From the NCBI GenBank assembly GCA_964657795.1, contig CAZZWS010000027.1, positions 1 to 26,025 of the forward strand: a stretch of 26,025 nt of DNA, read 5' to 3'. How positions within the stretch are numbered: the first letter of the stretch is position 1; every line of letters begins with the position of its first letter. Below the pieces are notes generated by a model, which saw only the letters and a list, made by a program, of their open reading frames with translations, was not told the DNA's origin and searched no databases. The translations under genes were made by a program, and so were the position numbers. This DNA is from CAHJXF01 sp964657795. GTDB lineage: Bacteria > Pseudomonadota > Gammaproteobacteria > Burkholderiales > Burkholderiaceae_D. Of the stretch, positions 14,973-22,307 are shown piece after piece.

Positions 14973-16118
14973 ATGCATGCTACTGCGCAAAAGCGAGTTG
15001 CCCAAGCCCTCGTCGATTCTCGCGAGGGGACGATGATCGGGGTCGATCTGGCCAAGGACGTCTATCAACTGGCCGTGGCCGATCGTACCTGGCAGGTCCG
15101 TGAAACACATCGGCTGAGCCGTGCGAAGTTCGAGGCTTTCTTCGTCAACCGGGCCGTGTCGCTGGTCGTGATGGAAGCCTGTGGTTCCGCGCATCACTGG
15201 GCTCGCTGGCTCAACGGACTGGGCATCGAGGTCGTGTTGCTGCCGGCCCGCTACGTCCGTGCCTTCGTCCGCCGCAACAAGACCGATGCCGCCGACGCGG
15301 CCGCGCTCCTCAAGGCCGCGCGCGAGCAGGACATCAAGCCGGTTCGCATCAAGAGCATCGAGCAGCAAGCCATCCAGGCCCTGCATCGCACCCGCAGCCT
15401 GTGGAAGGCCGATCGCACGCGGCGCATCAACACGCTGCGCGGCTTCTGCCGTGAGTTCGGCATTCCGATCGCGCTCGGGGCGCGCGTCGGCGTCGAGCAG
15501 ATCGGCCGCGTGCTGGCCGAGCCGCGCTCGGCGATTCCCGATCTGTTGCGCCCGACGGCCGCGTTGCTGATCGACGAGATCCGCCTGCTCGAAGCGCGGA
15601 TCGGTCAGCTCGAGCGCGACCTCGCGGCATTGGTGCGGTCCAGCGCCGCCTGCACGACGCTGCTCTCCGTGCCCGGCATCGGCCTGTTGACCAGCACGGC
15701 CCTCGTCGCAGCCACCGCCGGCGACGTGACTCACTTCACCAATGCCCGGCACTTCGCCAGCTGGTTCGGCCTCACGCCGAAGGAGCACTCGTCGGGCAAC
15801 CAGCGACGGCTCGGGGCGATCAGCAAGCAGGGGGATCGCTACCTGCGCATGCTGCTCATCCACGGTGCTCGCAGCGTCCTGCGCGCCGCGGCGGCCGCAC
15901 ACGCACGAGGTCGACCCCTCGATGGCCTGCGGGCCTGGGCCGTCACGCTGCAGCAGAGAACGAACCACAACAAGGCCGCCTGTGCGCTGGCCAACAAGAT
16001 GGCGCGCATCGCTTACGCCTGCCTGCGCGATCACGTCCCGTACGGCGAGCCCGTTCGCCTGAACAAGAAGATCGACCGGCAGAGCTTCGCCATGCCGGCC
16101 GGCAGCATCACCGCCTGA
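14973..16118 (+). CDS. IS110/IS1111-family transposase (DEDD recombinase)
   Basis: 381 residues. The N-terminal RuvC-like domain has the DEDD residues D25 (GVDLAKDVY), E69 (VVMEACGSAHHW), and D105 and D108 (NKTDAADAAALLKAAR). A coiled-coil linker follows around 195-225. The C-terminal Tnp_20 domain has LLSVPGIGLLTSTALVA and the HSSGNQRRLGAISKQGDRYLR region carrying the likely catalytic serine (S273/S274). The ATG at 14973 is chosen because AAGGAG lies 6 bases upstream. Full length and all catalytic residues are present, so it should be functional. Confidence 0.93.
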   Translation: MHATAQKRVAQALVDSREGTMIGVDLAKDVYQLAVADRTWQVRETHRLSRAKFEAFFVNRAVSLVVMEACGSAHHWARWLNGLGIEVVLLPARYVRAFVRRNKTDAADAAALLKAAREQDIKPVRIKSIEQQAIQALHRTRSLWKADRTRRINTLRGFCREFGIPIALGARVGVEQIGRVLAEPRSAIPDLLRPTAALLIDEIRLLEARIGQLERDLAALVRSSAACTTLLSVPGIGLLTSTALVAATAGDVTHFTNARHFASWFGLTPKEHSSGNQRRLGAISKQGDRYLRMLLIHGARSVLRAAAAAHARGRPLDGLRAWAVTLQQRTNHNKAACALANKMARIAYACLRDHVPYGEPVRLNKKIDRQSFAMPAGSITA

Positions 16119-16395
16119 CCGCTTCGACCGACTGACGTTCTTCCTCAGAGCCTTGCGTAGAGATTGATCCCGATCATGGCACCCAGGGTCACCCCCACAG
16201 CGATCGATGCCGATAACCCTTCCGGCAGCTTCACGCCTGCCGTTCAGAATGATTGGCACTCCGCTGACGCAGATTCCATCTCGGCACGCGCTTCCAACAT
16301 GAAGCACAACTCAGATGCCGGATATACGACTGCTGGCTCAACCCCGTTTGCCAAAACCTTGATCAGTCTCTGGCGTTTGTGGGGGAGTCCATATA
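16119..16395 (+). ncRNA. Candidate guide RNA (seekRNA/bridge RNA) region of the IS1111 element
   Basis: A 277-nt non-coding stretch between the transposase stop and the right end. In IS1111 elements a structured RNA that selects the target is encoded there. A hairpin CGGCAG/CTGCCG (16222-16242) is flanked by TAACCC (16214-16219), complementary to GGGTTA of the right attC flank, and TCCGCTG (16260-16266), identical to the left flank. The matches are short, so the exact guide segments are uncertain. Confidence 0.5.
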
Positions 16396-16408
16396 CGTCG
16401 GGTTAGGC
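16396..16408 (-). other. Right 13 bp of the split attC of cassette 2
   Basis: CGTCGGGTTAGGC, the outer core end of the attC. The stop codon of cassette 2 lies within it (16403-16405). Confidence 0.85.
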
Positions 16409-16681
16409 CCCACTTGATGGCGAATGCTCTTCATTGCGTGCGGCAGTGGATCTTGAATCAAACACGATGACCTCGGGTGCTGAATCGGGCCAATTTTCAT
16501 AAAGCCAGTCGCTGGCATGCCGATGACCAAAATTGGTCTGTTTGTCCAGATCGTCAGCCGCCTGTGCGAGAAACCGCGCGAGGTCTCGCAGCAGCTCCGA
16601 AGAGGCATGAATATGCAACGTGTCGACCTCTCGAAACCCGAGCTCTCCGGTTTCCGGCAGGGTATGTGCGTGCAGTTTCAT
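16403..16681 (-). CDS. Integron cassette 2: small soluble protein, possibly immunity-like
   Basis: 92 residues. It contains VDTLHIHASSELLRDLARFL, then AADDLDK, FGHRHASDWL and PEVIVFD. The pattern of a helical segment followed by FxHxHxxD and a terminal PDIIV-like strand is reminiscent of Imm32-type immunity proteins, but I hold this only as a weak resemblance. The ATG at 16681 is the only plausible start. Its stop lies in the attC core. The attC behind it has been split by the IS1111-type element, so the cassette can no longer be excised normally. Confidence 0.65.
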   Translation of the reverse strand: MKLHAHTLPETGELGFREVDTLHIHASSELLRDLARFLAQAADDLDKQTNFGHRHASDWLYENWPDSAPEVIVFDSRSTAARNEEHSPSSGA

Positions 16682-16713
16682 ATGGACATGCGGGTCGAGT
16701 GCACGGGCTAGAA

Positions 16714-16769
16714 GCCTAACGAATTAGGTCAGCGGCGGCGAAGCCGTCCGCTGGACCGCCGGGTTGGGC
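16714..16769 (-). other. attC site of cassette 1
   Basis: Intact 56 bp: GCCTAAC at 16714-16720, GTTGGGC at 16763-16769, with pairing arms CAGCGGCGG and CCGTCCGCTGG. Confidence 0.9.
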
Positions 16770-17098
16770 CATGACGATTCAGGCGGGTTTGTTGCTCTTT
16801 CATGATCGTAGACAACAGCTGATAACCACAGCGTTGCGACCACAGTCCATGTAGCAAAGGCACGCGTGTCTCCCTTTCGGACGCGCGCGATAATTGGAAT
16901 CAATGCGACAAAGTTGACTGTTGAATATACTAACAAAATGGGTACGATGAAGAAGAACCAGTAGAAAGCATTGCCAGTGTTGTCGGCACCTTCCCAACCG
17001 GTACGCATCCAAAGAGGCGCAGATAGGTAGAGATAGATGCCCATGCCTATGGCATTCAGTGCAACCCATTGGAATGCTCTTCGACGGATGAACTTCAT
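16724..17098 (-). CDS. Integron cassette 1: membrane protein of unknown function
   Basis: 124 residues, starting MKFIRRRAFQWVALNAIGMG, with three hydrophobic segments (about 10-28, 44-66, 82-96) and a positive N-terminus. The last residues, NPAVQRTASPPLT, are encoded in the attC. It is the first cassette next to attI, so it should be the best expressed. Its ATG is only 7 bp from the core site and has no Shine-Dalgarno of its own. That makes the well-initiated mini-ORF just upstream a likely aid to its translation. Family not recognised. Confidence 0.7.
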   Translation of the reverse strand: MKFIRRRAFQWVALNAIGMGIYLYLSAPLWMRTGWEGADNTGNAFYWFFFIVPILLVYSTVNFVALIPIIARVRKGDTRAFATWTVVATLWLSAVVYDHERATNPPESSWPNPAVQRTASPPLT

Positions 17099-17104
17099 GG
17101 AGGC

Positions 17105-17111
17105 GCCCAAC
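17105..17111 (-). other. attI core site (junction with cassette 1)
   Basis: GTTGGGC on the cassette strand, matching the GTTRRRY core where IntI exchanges strands. It sits between the divergent intI gene and the first cassette, where attI must be. The rest of attI presumably extends towards 17235; an inverted repeat TTAGGACGCCTAA at 17213-17225 in that stretch could be an integrase or regulator site. Confidence 0.7.
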
Positions 17112-17116
17112 TAGAT

Positions 17117-17167
17117 TTAGACATCAGTGATGAACGAAACCGGGTGTTCTAAGCAGCCGTCGAACAT
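17117..17167 (-). CDS. 16-codon mini-ORF in attI with strong ribosome binding site
   Basis: ATG at 17167, stop TAA at 17119-17117, translating to MFDGCLEHPVSFITDV. AAGGAG (17178-17173) is placed 5 bases before the ATG, the best ribosome binding site in the integron. The stop lies 5 bp before the attI core and 18 bp before the start codon of cassette 1. In class 1 integrons a comparable short ORF in attI1 (ORF-11) boosts translation of leaderless cassettes; the same role here is inference. Confidence 0.55.
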   Translation of the reverse strand: MFDGCLEHPVSFITDV

Positions 17168-17235
17168 CGCAACTCCTTGGTCTTACTCGATTCGGGTGTG
17201 GCGGACAAGGCGTTAGGACGCCTAAATTGCGGCGG

Positions 17236-18231
17236 ATGACTGATCCTACCTTCCCGCCCGGCGAGACGCCATCCCCTGTTCGCCTGCTCGATCAGGTGCG
17301 CGCTCGCATCCGCGTCAAGCATTACGCCTTGCGGACGGAAAAAGTCTACGTCGACTGGGTCCGACGCTTCATCCGGTTCCATCGGCGGCGTCATCCGCGC
17401 GACATGGGCGCGGCCGAGGTCGAGGCCTTTCTCTCGCATCTCGCAGTCGATCGGCAGGTCTCCGCGTCGACCCAGAATCAGGCCAAGGCCGCGCTGCTGT
17501 TCCTCTACAAGGAAGTGCTCGGGAGCGCGCTGCCCTGGCTCGACGAGATCGTCCAGGCCCGCGTCACCCGGCGATTGCCCGTCGTTCTCACGTCGCGCGA
17601 AATCAAGGCATTGCTCGACGAGCTCGACGGAACCCTGTGGCTGTTCGTCGCGCTGTTGTACGGGACGGGCATGCGACTGCTCGAAGGGCTGCGGTTGCGC
17701 GCGAAGGATGTGGACTTCGAGCGACGGGCGATCGTCGTGCGCGAGGGCAAGGGGGCGAAGGACCGGGTCACGATGTTGCCGGAGCATCTCGTCCTGCCGC
17801 TACGCGATCACTGGCTCGCGGCGCGCGCTCTGCATTGCGCCGATCTCGCGGCTGGCTTTGGAGAGGTCGAGATGCCCTATGCCCTGGATATCAAGTATCC
17901 GAAGGCGGGGACGCAATGGCAGTGGCAGTTCGTCTTTCCGAGCGCGACCCGCTCGGCGGATCCGCGGAGCGGCGTGATCCGCCGTCATCACCTGTATCCG
18001 CAGACGGTACAGCGCGCCGTCAAGGCAGCCGCGGAGCGCGCCGCCATCGACAAGCCGGTGACGCCGCACGTGCTGCGCCATTCGTTCGCGACGCATCTGC
18101 TGCAGTCCGGTCACGACATCCGCACCGTGCAGGAGCTGCTCGGGCACGCGAGCGTCGAGACGACGATGATCTACACGCATGCCCTGAAGATCGGCGGACG
18201 GGGCGTCCGCAGTCCGCTCGATGTGCTGTGA
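17236..18231 (+). CDS. intI: Integron integrase IntI (tyrosine recombinase)
   Basis: 331 residues. The SAM-like N-terminal domain (about 15-105) includes LRTEKVYVDWVRRFIRFH. The catalytic domain carries R147 (YGTGMRLLEGLRL), a lysine at 172 or 175 (REGKGAKDR), H278 and R281 (HVLRHSFATHLL), H304 (LLGHASVETT) and the nucleophile Y313 (MIYTHALK). The insert around 215-235 (ALDIKYPKAGTQWQWQFVF) is the extra helix specific to integron integrases, which separates IntI from XerC/D. It integrates and excises cassettes by attI x attC recombination. It is divergent from the cassettes, as usual, and appears intact. Confidence 0.96.
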   Translation: MTDPTFPPGETPSPVRLLDQVRARIRVKHYALRTEKVYVDWVRRFIRFHRRRHPRDMGAAEVEAFLSHLAVDRQVSASTQNQAKAALLFLYKEVLGSALPWLDEIVQARVTRRLPVVLTSREIKALLDELDGTLWLFVALLYGTGMRLLEGLRLRAKDVDFERRAIVVREGKGAKDRVTMLPEHLVLPLRDHWLAARALHCADLAAGFGEVEMPYALDIKYPKAGTQWQWQFVFPSATRSADPRSGVIRRHHLYPQTVQRAVKAAAERAAIDKPVTPHVLRHSFATHLLQSGHDIRTVQELLGHASVETTMIYTHALKIGGRGVRSPLDVL

Positions 18232-18267
18232 TCGGGGTTCGTCAGCGCCACCTGAACGCGGAAGACT

Positions 18268-19533
18268 TCAACGCAGCGCCGCCGCGAAAGGCGTCAGCGT
18301 CCCGTCGTTCGGCAACGGCGCGAGGTTGAGCAGGCGCATCACGAGCGGATACACGTCGACGTTGTCGAACGGCGCGAGGACGATCCCCGCACGAAAGTCC
18401 GGGCCACTCGCGATGAACGTCGCGCGCATGTCCGGCGCCGCGTTGTCGTAGCCGTGGGTGCCGAGGTTCGGGCGCTTGCGACCGGGCGGTCCGTCGGCGA
18501 TCGTCCAGCCGGGTTCCGCGAGACAGAGGTATGCCGGCACGCGGGGGTTATGGCCGAAGTGGAAGCGCTCGGGCACGTCGGCCTTGCGCCAGCACGTCAT
18601 GTGGTCGTGCGGCGGGAGCAGGGCCGCGGCGAGCTGCGGGTCGTGGTCGCCGGTCGCGTCGATGCCGGCCGATGCGCCGCCCGCGACCCAGTGATAGCTG
18701 CCCGCCGGCGCGATGCGATCGATGCGGATCACGCGGTCCGGACCGATCGCCGTCATGCCGTGATCCGACACGATCACCAGGTCGGGCGCGAGACCACGCG
18801 CCGCGAGTCCTGCCTGCAATCGTGCGAGGGCGCTGTCCACATGCGCCGCGGCGCGCGTGACCTGCGCCGAATCGGGCCCGTCGTGATGGCCAGCCGTGTC
18901 GACCTCGTCGAAGTACAGCGTGACGAAGCGCGGCCGCGCGGGGACGGGCTGGTCGAGCCAGCGCAGCACCGTGTCGACGCGCCTCTCGGCGGACTCGGTC
19001 TCGTCGTAACGCTGCCACTCGGAAGCGTGGACGCCGTGGATCGCCGCTTCGGACCCGGGCCAGAACATCGTCGCCGTGCGCACGCCCTGCTTCTCGGCCG
19101 TGACCCAGATGGGCTCGGCCGCATCCCACCAGCGGTGATCGCTCACGGCCGCGTAGTCGTCGAGCGTGAAACGCCGGCCGGGAATGGCCGCGTCTTCCAT
19201 CGTGTTGCCGACGATGCCGTGCTCGTCGGGGCGCAGACCCGTCACGAGCGTGTAGTGGTTGGCGAACGTGGTCGACGGGAACGAGGGCCGCATGGCCTCG
19301 GCGCGCACGCCCGAAGCCGCGATGGTGGCCAGCGTCGGCGTGACGCCACGGTCGAGATAGTCGGGCCGGAAGCCGTCGATCGAAATCAGGATGACGAGCT
19401 TGAACGGATCGGTCGACAACGATGCGTCTGCCACCGGTGAGGGTGGCGCATCGTTCGCGCACCCCGCAACGACGAGCGCGATGACGAGCAGCAGGAGACG
19501 ATGCGACGACACGCGCGAACAAGAGCGAGGCAT
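18268..19533 (-). CDS. Alkaline-phosphatase superfamily nucleotide pyrophosphatase/phosphodiesterase lipoprotein
   Basis: 421 residues. A lipoprotein signal peptide (LLLLVIALVVAGC, lipidated C25) places it at the envelope. The NPP-type active site is visible: first metal aspartate in ISIDGFRPDYLD (D53), nucleophile threonine T89 in PSFPSTTFANHYTLVTGL, then YFDEVDTAGHHDGPDS, VIVSDHGMT and the late histidine in LGTHGYDNAAPDMRA. Such enzymes hydrolyse phosphodiester or pyrophosphate bonds of nucleotides or other metabolites outside the inner membrane. The ATG at 19533 is chosen because it starts the signal peptide; the upstream extension has no protein-like features. It lies downstream of a secreted protein on the same strand. 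Confidence 0.9.
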   Translation of the reverse strand: MPRSCSRVSSHRLLLLVIALVVAGCANDAPPSPVADASLSTDPFKLVILISIDGFRPDYLDRGVTPTLATIAASGVRAEAMRPSFPSTTFANHYTLVTGLRPDEHGIVGNTMEDAAIPGRRFTLDDYAAVSDHRWWDAAEPIWVTAEKQGVRTATMFWPGSEAAIHGVHASEWQRYDETESAERRVDTVLRWLDQPVPARPRFVTLYFDEVDTAGHHDGPDSAQVTRAAAHVDSALARLQAGLAARGLAPDLVIVSDHGMTAIGPDRVIRIDRIAPAGSYHWVAGGASAGIDATGDHDPQLAAALLPPHDHMTCWRKADVPERFHFGHNPRVPAYLCLAEPGWTIADGPPGRKRPNLGTHGYDNAAPDMRATFIASGPDFRAGIVLAPFDNVDVYPLVMRLLNLAPLPNDGTLTPFAAALR

Positions 19534-19727
19534 ACGGAATCCGATAGGCGCTTCGAACCCACGAGCGTCCGTCGTCGTGAGGCTTCGACCGACGGCCAGT
19601 ATCGTCGACATCGAGCTCGATCGCACGCACGCCAGCCGATTGGCGCGACCGGTTTCCGCGAAGGCGTCGACCACGTCCGAAGCTCGCGCGTCCTTGCGTT
19701 GGCCGTCCTGGACACCGCGGAGATTGA

Positions 19728-20771
19728 TCAACGTGCCGCGCAGTCGGAACGCGACACGACCCGACCGGTCGCTCGCCACGACCCGTTGCCGGCCGGAACG
19801 GCTTCGACGACCGCGGTGGAGCGATAGGTTCCTTGCCGATTGGCCGATTCCGTGACGCACAGCAGTTTGCGATCCGGGCCATCGTCCAGCACCAGCACAC
19901 CGATCGTCCACGACCCATCGACTTGCGACGCGTAGGCCCAGCCGTCGTCGAAGCTCTCGATCCGCGTGAAGCCGTAATCGGCCAGCGTCCGCAGACCGGG
20001 CCGACGGCGCGGTCCCGTCGCATTGTCGAACGACGTGACATCGAGCGCTTGCAGCATCCGCCGACCGCCTGCGTTGCGCGCCGCCTCGGCCTGGCTCGCG
20101 CAACCATCGATGCCCGGCGTGCCGTCCCAGCCGTCCGGATAGGCGATGCCGAACTCGGTGTGCAGAGCCGACGTCGCGTTGCAGTAGCGTCGTTCCGTGA
20201 CCGTCTTGCCGGCCTCGCGAAAGACATACGACGTACGGCCGGCGAAGTCGGACGGTCCGTCGACACGCCACACCGTCAGTTCGACCGGCGCCGGATCGGT
20301 GAGGGGCATGCCCGTCCCGACCAGACGACGGGCCCGGACGAGCGCGATCGACGGATGACCTTCGACCCGCTCGCGGACGAAACGCAGCGCACCGATCTCC
20401 GCCTCTCCATCGAACGGCTCGTCGCGGATCACGTCGGACGGCGCTCCGGCCTGCGGCTGCAGGTCGATGATCTCGGGAACACCCGGGTAGGCACCGTGCC
20501 CTTTCGCAGCGAGCGCATAGATCACGTAGACGTTGTACGCATGCGCATTGCCGTTCTCGCGATGCGCCATCACGATGGTCGCCGGTCGACCGTCAGGCAG
20601 GAATGCCGGAATCTCGTTGACCCCGTAATGCAGGGACAGCGGCTCGATGATGTCCGGCCCGGGCATCGTCGCTGCGGCGGCTGCGCCCCAGGCCGGACCG
20701 AGCCCGGTCGCGGCGAGCGATCCGCCGAGCAGGATGTGCGCGATGATGGAACGACGATGACGCTGGAACAT
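19728..20771 (-). CDS. Secreted protein of unknown function
   Basis: 347 residues with a signal peptide (MFQRHRRSIIAHILLGGSLA, cleavage near AWGAAAAA). GAGGAGG lies upstream of the ATG, a strong ribosome binding site. The mature protein has mixed strand/helix composition, with PDGRPATIVMAHRENGNAHA near the start and VDGSWTIGVLVLDDGPDRKLL near the end. Three cysteines (RYCNAT, DGCASQ, LLCVTE) and a terminal DCAAR suggest disulfides in the periplasm. I do not recognise the family. It lies 194 bp upstream of the phosphodiesterase lipoprotein on the same strand, and a shared envelope role is possible. Confidence 0.75.
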   Translation of the reverse strand: MFQRHRRSIIAHILLGGSLAATGLGPAWGAAAAATMPGPDIIEPLSLHYGVNEIPAFLPDGRPATIVMAHRENGNAHAYNVYVIYALAAKGHGAYPGVPEIIDLQPQAGAPSDVIRDEPFDGEAEIGALRFVRERVEGHPSIALVRARRLVGTGMPLTDPAPVELTVWRVDGPSDFAGRTSYVFREAGKTVTERRYCNATSALHTEFGIAYPDGWDGTPGIDGCASQAEAARNAGGRRMLQALDVTSFDNATGPRRRPGLRTLADYGFTRIESFDDGWAYASQVDGSWTIGVLVLDDGPDRKLLCVTESANRQGTYRSTAVVEAVPAGNGSWRATGRVVSRSDCAAR

Positions 20772-20894
20772 GACTTTCCTCCTCGAGAGACCCGGCGATG
20801 CGATGCACCGGCGGACGAAGCATTCGCCGATGGCATGATCGCTCGATGAAGCAGGAATCCAGACTGTGAAGTTCGCGTGAACGAGCCTCCGCCC

Positions 20895-22307
20895 ATGACC
20901 ATCACCACCGACATCCCCGCCCGCCTCGACCGCCTGCCGTGGTCGCGCTTCCACACGCTGGTCGTCGTGGCCCTCGGCATCACGTGGATCCTCGACGGCA
21001 TCGAGGTGACACTCGCCGGCGCAGTGGCCGGCGCGCTCAAGGCCAGCCCGGTCCTGCGGCTGAGCAATGCGGACGTCGGCTTCGCAGCAAGCGCTTACCT
21101 CGTCGGAGCCGTGGTCGGCGCGATGGGTTTCGGCTGGCTGACCGATCGCATCGGACGACGCAAGCTGTTCTTCGTGACGCTGCTGCTCTACGTCGCGGCG
21201 ACCGCCGCCAGCGCGTTGTCGTGGGATCTCGCGAGCTTCGCGTTCTTCCGCTTTCTCACCGGCGCCGGCATCGGTGGTGAGTACACCGCCATCAACTCGA
21301 CGATCCAGGAGCTGACGCCGGCGCGCGTCCGCGGGCGCACCGACCTCGCCATCAACGGCAGCTTCTGGATCGGCGCGGCGCTCGGCGCGGCGGGGTCCAT
21401 CGTGCTGCTCGATCCGCACGTGCTGCCGATCGATCTCGGCTGGCGCGTCTGCTTCGGCATCGGCGCGGTGCTCGGCCTGGGCATCGTCTGGATGCGCGTC
21501 TGGATTCCGGAGAGCCCGCGCTGGCTGATGCTGCGCGGCCGGCTCGACGAGGCCGAGGCGATCGTCGCGGACATCGAACGTCGCGCCGGGGCAGCGCCCT
21601 CGCGCGAACCCCTGAAGACGCTGAAGCTGACGCCGCACGACCACACGCCGTGGTCGGCGATCAGCACCGCGCTGCTCCACACGTTCCGTCGTCGCTCGCT
21701 GGTGGGCCTGACGTTGATGGTCGCGCAGGCGTTCTTCTTCAACGCCATCTTCTTCACGTACGCGCTGGTGCTGACGGACTTCTACGGCGTGCCCAACGAT
21801 CGCGTCGGCTGGTACATCCTGCCGTTCGCGGTCGGCAACGTGGCCGGGCCGTTGCTGCTCGGCCCGCTGTTCGACAGCGTCGGCCGCCGCCCGATGATCG
21901 CCGCGACCTACGCCGTGTCCGGCGTACTGCTGGCCGTGAGCGGCTGGCTGTTCGTGCAGGGCGCCTTCGACGCGCTGACGCAGACGCTCGCGTGGAGCGT
22001 GATCTTCTTCTTCGCGTCGGCGGCCGCGAGCTCGGCGTATCTCACCGTCAGCGAGACCTTCCCGCTCGAGATCCGCGCGCTCGCCATCGCCGTGTTCTAC
22101 GCGATCGGTACGGGGCTCGGCGGTGTCGCGGGGCCGCTGGTGTTCGGCAAGCTGATCGACACCGGTTCGCGGCCCCAGGTCTTCGAGGGCTACCTGCTCG
22201 GGGCGGCGTTGATGATCGCGGCAGCGGTCGTGCAGGCCGTCTGGGGCGTGGCTTCGGAACGGCGTGGACTGGAGGACGTCGCGACGCCGCTGGGCGCGGC
22301 GGACTAG
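20895..22307 (+). CDS. MFS transporter (sugar/aromatic-acid symporter type)
   Basis: 470 residues, about twelve membrane segments. The first ends LDGIEVTLAGA, the loop 2-3 motif is GWLTDRIGRRKLFF, helix 4 has RFLTGAGIGGEYTAINS, and after helix 6 comes IPESPRWLMLRGR. The second half repeats the pattern with GPLFDSVGRRPMI. This combination is typical of the sugar porter and aromatic acid:H+ symporter branches; the substrate is undetermined. A GTG at 20877 in the same frame is an alternative start. The stop codon overlaps that of the convergent hydrolase within the palindrome CTAG. Confidence 0.88.
   Translation: MTITTDIPARLDRLPWSRFHTLVVVALGITWILDGIEVTLAGAVAGALKASPVLRLSNADVGFAASAYLVGAVVGAMGFGWLTDRIGRRKLFFVTLLLYVAATAASALSWDLASFAFFRFLTGAGIGGEYTAINSTIQELTPARVRGRTDLAINGSFWIGAALGAAGSIVLLDPHVLPIDLGWRVCFGIGAVLGLGIVWMRVWIPESPRWLMLRGRLDEAEAIVADIERRAGAAPSREPLKTLKLTPHDHTPWSAISTALLHTFRRRSLVGLTLMVAQAFFFNAIFFTYALVLTDFYGVPNDRVGWYILPFAVGNVAGPLLLGPLFDSVGRRPMIAATYAVSGVLLAVSGWLFVQGAFDALTQTLAWSVIFFFASAAASSAYLTVSETFPLEIRALAIAVFYAIGTGLGGVAGPLVFGKLIDTGSRPQVFEGYLLGAALMIAAAVVQAVWGVASERRGLEDVATPLGAAD

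Larger units (their letters stand above)
14882..16395 (+). mobile_element. IS110/IS1111-type insertion sequence, attC-targeting
   Basis: 1514 bp, exactly delimited because removing it restores a 56-bp attC. It has 11-bp subterminal inverted repeats TGGACTCCCCC (14890-14900, and reverse complement at 16381-16391), set 8 and 4 bp in from the ends. Subterminal repeats and no target duplication are typical of the IS1111 group; an attC-specific subgroup (IS1111-attC) is known. It contains one transposase gene and a 277-nt non-coding right end. Confidence 0.88.

Noticed and set aside
10633..16769. Regularly recurring ~56-bp repeats suggestive of a CRISPR array
   Set aside because: Spacing is gene-sized and irregular, and the repeats have attC architecture (GCCTAAC and GTTAGGC cores with a stem).
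17180..17208. Possible cassette promoter Pc on the minus strand (TTGTCC, 17-bp spacer, TAAGAC)
   Set aside because: Both boxes are weak, and transcription from it would start on top of the mini-ORF ribosome binding site. The true Pc may lie further inside intI.
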